A stretch of DNA of 25,754 bases, taken from positions 1-25,754 of IMG/VR virus record IMGVR_UViG_3300030101_000961. One strand, written 5' to 3'. Below are positions 1 through 6,324 of this stretch, piece by piece. Numbering within the stretch: position 1 is the stretch's first letter; the number at the start of each line of letters is the position of its first letter. This stretch comes from a virus. Under the pieces are notes generated by a model. It was given only the letters and a program-made list of their open reading frames with translations. It searched no databases and had not been told where the DNA came from. The translations under genes and the position numbers were made by a program.

Positions 1-234
1 ATTAAAGTTAATTATATAGAATATATCTACTCTTATCCAAAGAGTTTTTCTAAAAAGAAGAGAGTGAAGACATTTAAGACAACTAAACCAGATTTACAGG
101 ATAATTTAAACAAGGCTTTCTTTGACTCGTTAGAAGGTCTTGTTTATGAACAAGATCAAAATATTGTTGAAATAAATAGAATGAGTAAGTTTTATGGAGA
201 AACAGATCAGATCAGAGTAGAATTTGAATATTAA
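1..234 (+). CDS. RusA-like Holliday junction resolvase (5' end missing)
   Basis: The window opens inside this gene; reading frame 1 is open from base 1 to the TAA at 232-234, giving 77 C-terminal residues. The stretch 'TTKPDLQDNLNKAF', followed by 'FDSLEGLVYEQDQNIVEI', matches the RusA signature (P-D-x-D-N-x-x-K, then D-A-L, then V-Y-x-D-D-x-Q-I). RusA-family enzymes are Mg-dependent dimeric endonucleases that cut four-way DNA junctions and in phages help resolve branched replication or packaging intermediates. There is one oddity: an extra residue lies between the first Asp and the D-N pair ('DLQDN' where 'DLDN' is usual), and the later acidic pair reads 'EQD', so the metal-binding set may be shifted. 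It is followed after 3 bases by a small gene of the same operon. The fold assignment is fairly secure; activity is inference. Confidence 0.75.
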   Translation: MKVNYIEYIYSYPKSFSKKKRVKTFKTTKPDLQDNLNKAFFDSLEGLVYEQDQNIVEINRMSKFYGETDQIRVEFEY

Positions 235-237
235 ATT

Positions 238-384
238 ATGAATATACAATTAGAATTTATAAAAGGTTTTATGCTTGGCATTGATTATGTTGAAGATATA
301 GAAATACAAGAATATCAAACCACAGCAGATTTATTTAGAATTAGTTTAGGAATAGTATTTATACATTTCTTTTTTATTAAATGA
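238..384 (+). CDS. Hypothetical 48-aa protein
   Basis: A short gene starts at an ATG three bases after the RusA-like stop. Its TGA overlaps the next start as ATGA at 381-384, so it is probably translationally coupled within the operon. The product has an acidic middle ('GIDYVEDIEIQEY') and a hydrophobic, aromatic C-terminus ('ISLGIVFIHFFFIK') that could form a short membrane-associated or buried helix. I do not recognise a function. Tight packing between two well-supported genes is the main reason to believe it is real. Confidence 0.6.
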   Translation: MNIQLEFIKGFMLGIDYVEDIEIQEYQTTADLFRISLGIVFIHFFFIK

Positions 385-959
385 TAGAGCTATTGTCAAA
401 ATATCACAAACTATGGATCTCTATGGGTATATCTATGGGTATACCTAAATATTTGGTAGATGATATAGTCCAAGATATGTACTTAAGGTTAAATAAATAT
501 ATTAAAGATCCTGATAAGATAATGTATAAAGAAAACGATATAAATAAATTTTACGTTTATATAACAATAAAAAATTTATATAACGATTATCTTAAACAAA
601 AAAATAAACATAGAACCTTGAACATAGACGATATAGAAGTTTCTTATGAAATAGTTGAACCCAGTACGCAACTACAGTTAGAAAACGAACTCAAGAAGCA
701 AAAAGCAGAAGAGACTATGATAGAAAATATAAAGAAAGAAGTAGAAAGCTGGGATAGATGGTATGATCAAAAACTATTTAAAATTTATTACGAGACAGAT
801 ATTAGTATGCGTAAGCTATCTGCTGATACTAATATCAGTGTTACATCTATATTTAATAGCTGTAAGAATTATAAGCAGATAATTAACACAAAGTTTGCTG
901 AAGATTTCCAGGATTATATAAATGGTGATTTTCACTTAATTAAAATAAATAAAAAATGA
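381..959 (+). CDS. Sigma-70-like RNA polymerase sigma factor homologue
   Basis: This 192-aa protein shows the layout of a small two-domain sigma factor. Residues about 25-65 ('YLVDDIVQDMYLRLNKYI') look like region 2 (the D-D-I-V-Q-D/E-x-Y-L-R-L helix that contacts core polymerase and the -10 region). A charged linker (about 80-120) follows, then residues about 131-168 look like a region-4 helix-turn-helix ('KLFKIYYETDISMRKLSADT' onward). Proteins of this kind occur in flavobacterial phages and may redirect host polymerase to phage promoters; that role here is inference. The gene overlaps its neighbours by 4 bases at each end (ATGA type). A tandem 12-bp duplication at 420-443 repeats the residues SMGI. 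A different HTH regulator is the main alternative. Confidence 0.6.
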   Translation: MIELLSKYHKLWISMGISMGIPKYLVDDIVQDMYLRLNKYIKDPDKIMYKENDINKFYVYITIKNLYNDYLKQKNKHRTLNIDDIEVSYEIVEPSTQLQLENELKKQKAEETMIENIKKEVESWDRWYDQKLFKIYYETDISMRKLSADTNISVTSIFNSCKNYKQIINTKFAEDFQDYINGDFHLIKINKK

Positions 960-1387
960 GTAAGATACCTCCAAAACCTAACGATAAAAGAACCAAAAGA
1001 TATAAAGATTGGGTTGCTAAATATGAAAAGCAATCTGATGGACTTGGTGATACTGTAGAAAAGATTACAAAAGCTACAGGAATAAAAGCAGCAGTTGACG
1101 GTGTATTTGATGCACTAGGAAAAGACTGTGGATGTGATGAACGTAAAAGAGTTTTAAATGTAATGTTTCCTTATAATAAACCTAACTGTTTATCTGAAGG
1201 TCAATACAAATACTTAGATGATTTTTTTGCAGCAAAAACAAACACTATTACTGCTGCACAACAAAAAGATTTATTAAACATATATAATTATGTATTTAAT
1301 GTAAATGACGCACCAACAGGATGTGGTTCTTGTTTTAACGATAAACTCACAAGATTAAAAAAAGTATTTGATAAATACAATGATTGA
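956..1387 (+). CDS. Hypothetical Cys-containing protein, 143 aa
   Basis: The start ATG overlaps the sigma-like gene's stop (ATGA). The N-terminus is basic and proline-rich ('MSKIPPKPNDKRTKRYKDW'). A middle segment carries 'DCGCDERKRVLNVMFPYNKPNC' features (Cys-Gly-Cys, then Cys about 20 residues on), and the C-terminal part carries 'CGSC'. Five cysteines in CxC and CxxC settings suggest metal binding or a disulfide, but this is inference. I recall similar 'CGCD.RK..LN..FP' proteins near terminase genes in flavobacterial phages, with no known function. It ends 8 bases past the next gene's ATG. Confidence 0.7.
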   Translation: MSKIPPKPNDKRTKRYKDWVAKYEKQSDGLGDTVEKITKATGIKAAVDGVFDALGKDCGCDERKRVLNVMFPYNKPNCLSEGQYKYLDDFFAAKTNTITAAQQKDLLNIYNYVFNVNDAPTGCGSCFNDKLTRLKKVFDKYND

Positions 1388-1760
1388 AATTGATCTATTT
1401 AATTATCTAAAAGAAAACGTTTACCCAGACTTAGTTATGAGTCTTAGTCCTATTAGTAGATGGGATTGTTATAGTCCTAAGACACATCATAGGATAGAGC
1501 TTAAATGTAGAAAGACACACTACGAGGAACTTGTTATAGAGAAGTCTAAGTTTGCTGCGTTATTAGATAAGGCAATAGAAAATTTTGATGTACCAATATA
1601 TATAAACTCAACACCAAAAGGTATTTATAGATGGAATCTATTCTTTCAAAACCCTCATTGGTTTAAAAAAGATCTACCTAAAACAACAGATTTTGGTAAT
1701 AACATTAAGATAACAAAAGAAATAGCAATGTTACCTGTTGTAGGAGCAGAGATACTATGA
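1380..1760 (+). CDS. Putative PD-(D/E)XK-type nuclease-like protein, 126 aa
   Basis: I place the start at the ATG at 1380; a TTG twelve bases upstream would add only four residues and is less likely. Residues 29 (Asp, in 'SRWDCYSP') and 40-42 (E-L-K, in 'HHRIELKCRKTHYEEL') are spaced like the D...(D/E)xK active site of the PD-(D/E)XK superfamily, with flanking sequence predicted to form strands. The length suits a minimal nuclease core. The neighbours are DNA-metabolism genes (RusA-like resolvase, DUF3799-like nuclease), which fits. It overlaps both neighbours. Only the motif supports the nuclease call; the protein could equally be a non-catalytic relative or an unrelated conserved phage protein. 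Confidence 0.5.
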   Translation: MIEIDLFNYLKENVYPDLVMSLSPISRWDCYSPKTHHRIELKCRKTHYEELVIEKSKFAALLDKAIENFDVPIYINSTPKGIYRWNLFFQNPHWFKKDLPKTTDFGNNIKITKEIAMLPVVGAEIL

Positions 1761-2086
1761 GTGTTGATATATTAATAATGGATATAATTATGGCACAACA
1801 AGAAGATAAACACAAACAACGAAAAGAAATGCCAGTTTATACTGGTGTAATTAAATATTTTCCTAATGCACTTAAATACGTAAGTAAAGTAAGTTTAGCA
1901 GGTAACAATCAACATCATCCTGATAAAGACTTACACTGGGATAAAAGTAAAAGTACAGATCATTTAGACGCACTTACAAGACATCTAATTGATGCTGATA
2001 AAATAGATGATGATGGATTACTTCATCTGGGAAAAGTAGCTTGGAGAGCTTTAGCAGCTTTAGAAGATAAATTAGAAAACATATAA
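1757..2086 (+). CDS. DUF5664 / dATP-dGTP diphosphohydrolase-like protein
   Basis: The 109-aa product matches my memory of the DUF5664 family (PF18909, named 'dATP/dGTP diphosphohydrolase, N-terminal'). The matching parts are a K-Y-F/G-x-N-A segment, 'LHWDK', 'DHLDALTRHLIDADKIDDD' (about residues 68-86), 'GLLHLGK', and an Ala-rich final helix. In family members the His and acidic residues sit on an all-alpha MazG-like scaffold that binds metal and nucleotide; phages use such enzymes to shape dNTP pools. ATG at 1757 makes an ATGA overlap with the previous gene; in-frame ATGs at 1778 and 1790 are possible alternatives, and 1790 removes a hydrophobic leader unlike the family. Enzyme activity and substrate are inference. 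Confidence 0.6.
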   Translation: MSVDILIMDIIMAQQEDKHKQRKEMPVYTGVIKYFPNALKYVSKVSLAGNNQHHPDKDLHWDKSKSTDHLDALTRHLIDADKIDDDGLLHLGKVAWRALAALEDKLENI

Positions 2087-2087
2087 A

Positions 2088-2228
2088 ATGCCAATACCAA
2101 AACCCAAACCAACAGAGACACAAAAAGAATACATACAAAGATGTATGTCTGATAATACAATGGTTAGTGAATATAGATCAACTGATCAAAGATATGCTGT
2201 TTGCATAAATAAATATAGAGATAGATAG
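2088..2228 (+). CDS. Small 46-aa conserved phage protein (MPIPKPK...YIQRCM type)
   Basis: The gene starts one base after the DUF5664-like stop. The product begins 'MPIPKPKPTETQKEYIQRCM' and continues through 'TDQRYAVCINKY'. This arrangement (Pro-Lys-rich start, a helix with RCM, then Q-R-x-A-V-C-x-x-x-Y/W) is one I recall as a small module in many phages. It occurs either alone or fused to the ends of head proteins such as portal, MuF-like or prohead protease proteins. Its function is unknown. Two Cys residues at fixed positions may pair or bind metal. The motif resemblance makes the gene credible despite its length. Confidence 0.65.
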   Translation: MPIPKPKPTETQKEYIQRCMSDNTMVSEYRSTDQRYAVCINKYRDR

Positions 2229-2229
2229 G

Positions 2230-2256
2230 ATGTTTATTAAATGTTTATTATATTTG
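2230..2256 (+). promoter_or_regulatory. Bacteroidetes-type promoter with tandem 10-bp repeat
   Basis: TATATTTG at 2249-2256 matches the Bacteroidetes -7 consensus TAnnTTTG exactly. A clear TTG/TTTG -33 box is not present at the usual distance. Instead the 10-mer ATGTTTATTA occurs twice, at 2230-2239 and 2241-2250, one helical turn apart and overlapping the -7 box, as an operator or activator site might. The downstream ATG at 2261 lies about where transcription would begin, so the mRNA may be leaderless. Confidence 0.5.
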
Positions 2257-2260
2257 CAGT

Positions 2261-3037
2261 ATGATTAGATTATTAGACGGTAAAGAGTGGGATGAAAAAG
2301 ATCTCATTGATAGAATGGATGATGATACTTTTTACTATGGATATTTAGGTGAAACTTGTTTGTCATCAAGTTCGGTAAAAAGTCTTTATGAGTCTCCTGT
2401 TAAATATAGAAAGTATCTAACTATGGATAATAATAATGTACCAGCTTTAAGGGAAGGTAGATTGTTTCATATGTTGGTACTTGAACAGGAAAAGGTTGCT
2501 GATAGATACCATTTTGTTGATGCAAGTTCAAGAAACACAAATAAATATAAAGATGCTAAATTAGATAATCCAGGAGTTGAAGTAATGCTTACTAAAGAAT
2601 TAAATCAATTACTTTATCTAGTTAAGTGTTTAGAATCTAATTATGAAGCAAGTGAATTGCTTAGAAACGGTATTGCTGAAGTTCCAAGTATTGGAGAAAT
2701 AAATGATTTTCCGTTTCGAGGGAAAGCAGATTATGTTAAGAAGGATAGATTGGTAGATGTAAAAACTACTGGTGATATAAATTCTTGGGTCTATAGTGCA
2801 AAAAATAAATGGCACTATGATATGCAGGCTTCAATTTATACGGAGCTTTTTTCAATACAAAACTTTACATTTTTAGTTATAGATAAGAACAGTGGTGAGA
2901 TTGGTGTTTATGACTGTAGCAAAGAATCTTTACAGAAAGGCAAAAAGAAAGTAGAGATTGCTTGTGACAATTATAGAAAATACTTTCACGAGAAGACTTT
3001 GAATGTAAATGAGTACACTAGAAAAGGCTACATATAA
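2261..3037 (+). CDS. PD-(D/E)XK exonuclease-like protein (DUF3799 / RecB-type nuclease)
   Basis: This 258-aa protein has the full motif series of RecB/Cas4/RecE-like nucleases. His70 lies in 'REGRLFHMLVLE', Asp157 in 'FRGKADYVKKD', Asp166-Val-Lys168-Thr-Thr in 'RLVDVKTTGD', and Gln189-x-x-x-Tyr193 in 'YDMQASIYTELF'. The order and spacing fit the DUF3799 (PF12684) family of phage nucleases, which usually degrade one strand of dsDNA ends and work with a recombinase; no recombinase gene is seen in this window. It sits behind its own promoter (2230-2256), so it may start a separate transcription unit running into the terminase genes. The next gene starts 29 bases before its end. The nuclease fold is well supported; exonuclease polarity cannot be read from sequence. 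Confidence 0.82.
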   Translation: MIRLLDGKEWDEKDLIDRMDDDTFYYGYLGETCLSSSSVKSLYESPVKYRKYLTMDNNNVPALREGRLFHMLVLEQEKVADRYHFVDASSRNTNKYKDAKLDNPGVEVMLTKELNQLLYLVKCLESNYEASELLRNGIAEVPSIGEINDFPFRGKADYVKKDRLVDVKTTGDINSWVYSAKNKWHYDMQASIYTELFSIQNFTFLVIDKNSGEIGVYDCSKESLQKGKKKVEIACDNYRKYFHEKTLNVNEYTRKGYI

Positions 3038-3251
3038 AGATCAGATTGATAAAAGTTATTACCTAACTTTAAGAGATTTACTTATGGGTGTAACTTATGA
3101 AGAGTTGATAGAAGATATGTATGAGTTTGAAAGAAAAGAAATGTATGAATTTTGTGCTGGAATAAAAAATGCACTTGAATATGCAACAACAAAAACATAC
3201 AGACAAATAAAATTTGAATTAGATAACTATGAAAGCAAAGTCGAATATTAG
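3009..3251 (+). CDS. Hypothetical acidic 80-aa protein
   Basis: The start ATG is inside the end of the nuclease gene (29-base overlap), and the gene ends 23 bases inside the DnaA-like gene. The product is helical by composition, rich in Glu, Tyr and Leu ('LRDLLMGVTYEELIEDMYEFERKEM'), with no recognisable motif. The nested position between two convincing genes supports translation. I cannot name a function; a small accessory to the nuclease or the DnaA-like protein is only a positional guess. Confidence 0.55.
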   Translation: MSTLEKATYKDQIDKSYYLTLRDLLMGVTYEELIEDMYEFERKEMYEFCAGIKNALEYATTKTYRQIKFELDNYESKVEY

Positions 3252-3642
3252 TGTATGGAGAATCAAAAAGCTTGTAAATAAGTTTTTAGATATTGACATC
3301 ACAAAAAATACAAGAACAAGAGAGTATGTTTATGGAAGATCTATTTATTTTAAATTGTGTAGAGAGTTTACACACGCAACTTTAGAAGAGATAGGTCAGT
3401 CAGTTGGAAGGAATCACGCTTCTGTTATTCACGGTTTGACAGTGTTTGATGTAATGGCTGTATATAAAGATACAGTATTATCTTACTACAAAGACTTAAA
3501 AAATATATTGCTAGATAAAAGTAAAGAGGATCTTAAAAAATATAATGACGAAACTTATTATAAAATTAAGTATGATGAACTTTTGATAGAGTATAGAAAA
3601 TTATTAAGTCAAGTTAGTGAGTATGAAACGCAGGACACCTAA
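3229..3642 (+). CDS. Stand-alone DnaA domain IV-like DNA-binding protein
   Basis: Residues about 30-75 of this 137-aa protein ('TREYVYGRSIYFKLCREFTH', then 'ATLEEIGQSVGRNHASVIHG') match the C-terminal helix-turn-helix of bacterial DnaA. There the motif R-x-x-x-x-Y-L-x-R..T..S..EIG..-GRDHTTVLHA reads DnaA boxes. The AAA+ ATPase domain of real DnaA is absent, so the protein should bind DNA but not load helicase by itself. Residues about 80-137 are a charged, probably coiled-coil tail. Such truncated DnaA-like proteins occur in Bacteroidetes phages and may mark the phage origin, compete with host DnaA, or regulate transcription; which of these applies is not visible here. Confidence 0.75.
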   Translation: MKAKSNISVWRIKKLVNKFLDIDITKNTRTREYVYGRSIYFKLCREFTHATLEEIGQSVGRNHASVIHGLTVFDVMAVYKDTVLSYYKDLKNILLDKSKEDLKKYNDETYYKIKYDELLIEYRKLLSQVSEYETQDT

Positions 3643-3922
3643 ACAAATAGAAGAACATAAAAAGAAATGGCGTTTACCACCTTATGATAATTTGTATAAT
3701 CAATCTGCTGCTAGATGGTGTTTGGAAAGAGGATATAAAATATATCCAGAACCTTTACCAGGTTGTGTAGGAAAATGTGTCAAGTTTAATTTAGTAGTAG
3801 AATATAAAGGTGTAAAGAGGAAAGGTAAGAAGATTTACACTGATAAAGAATGGTCAGACGCAATATGGAGCATATATAATTTTTTATATAATAAAAATGG
3901 GAAGAAAACCAAAACAGTATAA
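3623..3922 (+). CDS. Hypothetical basic 99-aa protein
   Basis: I choose the ATG at 3623 over a GTG two codons upstream. The gene overlaps the DnaA-like gene by 20 bases and the next gene by 26. The product is strongly basic ('MKRRTPKQIEEHKKKWRLPP' at the start, 'NKNGKKTKTV' at the end) with two Cys ('GCVGKC'), and the C-terminal half has a Trp/Tyr-rich helix ('TDKEWSDAIWSIYNFLYNKN'). Nucleic-acid binding is plausible from charge alone. It sits directly upstream of the terminase pair, but I know no family for it. Confidence 0.55.
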   Translation: MKRRTPKQIEEHKKKWRLPPYDNLYNQSAARWCLERGYKIYPEPLPGCVGKCVKFNLVVEYKGVKRKGKKIYTDKEWSDAIWSIYNFLYNKNGKKTKTV

Positions 3923-4292
3923 ATATGTCAAAGAAACTGATGGACGAAGAAACAATAAGCGAAAAGCAGGCGTTAGAAATAAATCTTTTATTAAAGCCAC
4001 ATCTTCTGGTGCTATTAACAATGCCAAAAGAAATAGGACCAGAATACTTGCAACAAATGCTATTGAAAATGAATTTGGAAGCATACAGGAGTTTTGGGCG
4101 TTCATAGCCAAGCAAGCAAGAACTTCACCAAAAGATCGTGATACGATCAGAGAATATGCTTTTGGAAAAGCACCTGATGTTGTAGAGGATAAACAACAAA
4201 AGGTAAACATAAATATCAAAAATCTATTTACTGGCAATCAAGATGACGATAATACTATAGAATTAGACAGTGATGAAGACTCCAGTTCTTAA
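3897..4292 (+). CDS. Probable terminase small subunit
   Basis: This 131-aa protein lies immediately before, and overlaps, the large terminase gene, the usual place for the DNA-recognition subunit of the packaging motor. The N-terminus is very basic ('RRNNKRKAGVRNKSF'). The core 'ATNAIENEFGSIQEFWAFIA' continues into 'KDRDTIREYAFGKAPDVVE', resembling Bacteroidetes phage small terminases in which a W-x-x-L/I-A helix is followed by a Y-x-Y/F-G-K-P-x-E/D turn. The acidic tail (DDDNTIELDSDEDSSS) may contact the large subunit or nucleotide-bound motor. Subunits of this kind form rings that bind the packaging site. The call rests on position plus weak motif match. Confidence 0.65.
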   Translation: MGRKPKQYKYVKETDGRRNNKRKAGVRNKSFIKATSSGAINNAKRNRTRILATNAIENEFGSIQEFWAFIAKQARTSPKDRDTIREYAFGKAPDVVEDKQQKVNINIKNLFTGNQDDDNTIELDSDEDSSS

Positions 4293-5478
4293 TTCTAAAT
4301 ACAATTCTTTTGGTAACGATACAAGATACTTTGTAATAACAGGTGGTAGAGGGAGTGGTAAATCATTTGCTATAACTACATTTTTAGCGTTTCTAACGTT
4401 TGAACAAGGTCATAAGATACTTTTTACTCGTTATACAATGATAAGTGCTGCCAATTCAATTATACCAGAGTTTTTAGAAAAGCTTGAATTATACGATATT
4501 TTAAATCATTTTAGGATTACTAAGGATGAGATCTTAAACATAAGTACTGGTAGCTCAATAATGTTTAAAGGTATTCGTACATCAGCAGGAAATCAAACTG
4601 CTGCACTAAAGTCGATTAGTGGGATAACTACTTGGGTGCTTGATGAAGCAGAAGAGCTTACAAAGGAAGAAGACTTTGATAAAATAGATCAGTCTGTTAG
4701 GGCGAAGAATAAACCTAATAGGGTTATGATGATTTTAAATCCAGCAACAAAAGAACACTGGATATATCAAAGGTTCTTTGCAGGTAAAGGAGTAAATCCT
4801 GGTAGCAATCTATGGAAAGATAATGTTTCATATATACATACAACATTTAAAGACAATATAGAAAACCTATCAGATTCTTTTCTTTTACAGCTAGAAGACA
4901 TAAGAAGAAGAAGACCAGATAAATATAATCACCAAATACTTGGTGGTTGGATGGAAAAAGCAGAAGGTGTTATATTTACTAACTGGACCATAGGAGAGTT
5001 TAATTCAAATGAAGAATATATATTTGGTCAAGACTTTGGATTTTCGGTAGATCCAACTGTACTTATAAAAACTGCAATCAATAAAGATAAGAAAAAAATT
5101 TGGATTAAGACAATGTATTGTAAAGCTGGTATGTCTACAAAAGAGATAGGAGAAAATAATAGAAGATACGCTGGAGAAGATTTAATTATTTGTGATAGTG
5201 CAGAACCAAGACTTATATCAGAGCTTCAAGAATATTGTAATATAAAACCTACTATTAAACGCAGTGGGTCAATATTGACAGGGATTGCTTTGATACAAGA
5301 TTTTGATATGATAGTAGATCCAGGAAGTACAGAGCTTATAAAAGAACTTAACAATTATGTTTGGCACGAAAGAAATACAAGACCTGTTGCAAGATGGGAC
5401 CATCACTTAGATTCACTTCGTTATTGTTTGCAATACTTTTTAGCGAACGCAAACAAAGGTGTTTATGTTATAAGATAA
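4273..5478 (+). CDS. terL: Terminase large subunit (packaging ATPase and nuclease)
   Basis: This is the motor that pumps DNA into the prohead and cuts it. The ATPase domain has Walker A GGRGSGKS at residues 24-31 and Walker B 'TTWVLDEAEE' at 119-128 with the catalytic Glu after Asp. The RNase H-like nuclease domain shows acidic residues in 'FGQDFGFSVDPT' (Asp254), 'IICDSAEP' (Asp308) and 'DHHLDSLRY' (Asp376/Asp380). At 401 aa it is of normal length for the Terminase_3 type. I start at ATG 4273; the GTG directly before it adds one residue. It overlaps the small subunit gene by 20 bases. The usual downstream partner, the portal gene, is not here but 19 kb away at 24889. Confidence 0.95.
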   Translation: MKTPVLNSKYNSFGNDTRYFVITGGRGSGKSFAITTFLAFLTFEQGHKILFTRYTMISAANSIIPEFLEKLELYDILNHFRITKDEILNISTGSSIMFKGIRTSAGNQTAALKSISGITTWVLDEAEELTKEEDFDKIDQSVRAKNKPNRVMMILNPATKEHWIYQRFFAGKGVNPGSNLWKDNVSYIHTTFKDNIENLSDSFLLQLEDIRRRRPDKYNHQILGGWMEKAEGVIFTNWTIGEFNSNEEYIFGQDFGFSVDPTVLIKTAINKDKKKIWIKTMYCKAGMSTKEIGENNRRYAGEDLIICDSAEPRLISELQEYCNIKPTIKRSGSILTGIALIQDFDMIVDPGSTELIKELNNYVWHERNTRPVARWDHHLDSLRYCLQYFLANANKGVYVIR

Positions 5479-5481
5479 TTC

Positions 5482-5684
5482 TTAAACATAGTAGGTACAT
5501 TCTTAAACGCAGTAGGTTTAAAACTTGATCACTATATAAACCCAAGTGAATAAGTAAACAAAGAATACACTAGAAAAAGTAAAAAGGACTCCAAGCCCAA
5601 CAGATTCAAAATACATTCTATTTGGATACTTAGTCATTAAACGCAGTAGGTTATTAAATGATCTAATCATTAAACGCAGTAGGT
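5482..5684 (+). repeat. Direct repeat cluster A (TTAAAC-AT/GC-AGTAGGT, four copies)
   Basis: Four same-direction copies of a 15-bp core lie at 5482-5496 (AT variant), 5503-5517, 5637-5651 and 5670-5684 (all GC variant). The last two are embedded in a perfect 22-bp repeat (5634-5655 and 5667-5688). Start-to-start spacings are 21, 134 and 33 bp; 21 and 33 are near whole helical turns, as for protein-binding iterons or operators. The same core recurs in cluster B at 7517-7604. The copies fall in different reading frames, so they are not a coding repeat. Confidence 0.85.
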
Positions 5685-5827
5685 TATTTACAAACCACCT
5701 CGTCCACCAACTAAAATTTTTAATCATATTTGTTTTTTATAATGCTAATATTTAGATAGTGTTTTATATATTTTTTTATTTTACACTTGGATATTAAAAA
5801 AGATTTTAGTAAAAAGTTTGTCAATTA

Positions 5828-5860
5828 TTTGTTAATTAAATTTATTTTTATATATATTTG
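5828..5860 (+). promoter_or_regulatory. Bacteroidetes-type promoter for the small-gene block
   Basis: TTTG at 5828-5831 is followed after 21 bases by TATATTTG at 5853-5860, matching the Bacteroidetes -33/-7 pattern (TTTG or TTG, 17-23 bases, TAnnTTTG). Transcription should begin near 5867, giving a leader of roughly 20 bases before the ATG at 5886. The segment after the -7 box (GTATAAACA) is nearly the same as at the promoter at 7699-7728. Confidence 0.7.
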
Positions 5861-5885
5861 TATAAACATTTTTAAAACAATTATT

Positions 5886-6053
5886 ATGAAATACATAAAT
5901 TATAAATTTAATAACGAATTAGGAACTGAAACATTAGATTCAGCAGAAACTTTAAGAGAAGCAAATATTCTACTTAGAGAATACGAGATGTCCGATCCAT
6001 TTGGAGATTATTGGATAAGTAACAGAGCTTGTAAAAACTATAAAAATAAATAA
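5886..6053 (+). CDS. Hypothetical 55-aa protein
   Basis: First gene behind the promoter at 5828-5860. The frame is open upstream to a TTG at 5787, but the promoter lies inside that extension, so the ATG at 5886 in a typical 'attATGaaa' context is preferred. The product ('LREANILLREYEMSDPFGDY' in the middle, 'WISNRACKNYKNK' at the end) looks like a small helical protein with a Trp-containing basic tail. No family is recognised. The next gene starts one base after the stop. Confidence 0.65.
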   Translation: MKYINYKFNNELGTETLDSAETLREANILLREYEMSDPFGDYWISNRACKNYKNK

Positions 6054-6054
6054 T

Positions 6055-6198
6055 ATGAAAATAGATATAAGAACAAAACAAACTTTATACATTGAAATTA
6101 ATGATTATGTATATTATATTGATGATAGTACAAATGAACAAATCATTGATGTATGGCACAAAAATTCAGGAGCAACAATAGATAATTTATATAAATAA
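6055..6198 (+). CDS. Hypothetical 47-aa protein
   Basis: The ATG lies one base after the preceding stop, in the tightly packed block. The product has alternating hydrophobic and Tyr residues ('TLYIEINDYVYYIDDSTNEQ', then 'IIDVWHKNSGATIDNLYK') suggesting a small beta-sheet protein, similar in style to the 42-aa product at 6804-6932. No function is known to me. Confidence 0.6.
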   Translation: MKIDIRTKQTLYIEINDYVYYIDDSTNEQIIDVWHKNSGATIDNLYK

Positions 6199-6199
6199 T

Positions 6200-6322
6200 A
6201 TGAAACATTTTTTATACACAAAGCTAGTAAATATGAGAACTCGATTATCATTTGAAAAAGATGATAAGAAAAGATCAGAGCTACAAAAACAAATAATAAG
6301 ATTAGAAAAACAAATATGGTAA
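6200..6322 (+). CDS. Hypothetical basic 40-aa protein
   Basis: It starts one base after the previous stop and ends two bases before the next gene. The product is short and strongly charged, ending in a probable coiled-coil helix ('KKRSELQKQIIRLEKQIW'). Packing and the start context support it; its size makes it uncertain. Function unknown. Confidence 0.5.
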   Translation: MKHFLYTKLVNMRTRLSFEKDDKKRSELQKQIIRLEKQIW

Positions 6323-6324
6323 TT

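Larger units (their letters stand above)
5479..5885. other. Gene-free stretch after the terminase (repeats plus promoter)
   Basis: No credible gene is seen in these 407 bases on either strand. The region holds four direct repeats (5482-5684), a C-rich segment near 5696-5710 and, at its right end, a Bacteroidetes-type promoter. The left part reads on in the terminase frame for 24 codons after the stop, which I treat as chance. Confidence 0.6.

Noticed and set aside
420-443. 12-bp tandem duplication in the sigma-like gene
   Set aside because: It simply repeats four codons (SMGI) in frame; a small slippage event without evident consequence.
5479-5553. In-frame continuation of the large terminase after its stop (24 codons, FLNIVGTFLNAVG...)
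   Set aside because: It runs through two direct repeats that occur elsewhere in other frames. A 24-codon open run is not rare, and the terminase already has full length.
5518-5727. Minus-strand frame of 69 codons across repeat cluster A
   Set aside because: It is the reverse of the repeats (giving a duplicated NNLLRLM segment), has no promoter, and all other genes are on the + strand.
5787-5885. TTG-started extension of the 55-aa gene
   Set aside because: A good promoter lies inside it and the ATG at 5886 has the normal start context.
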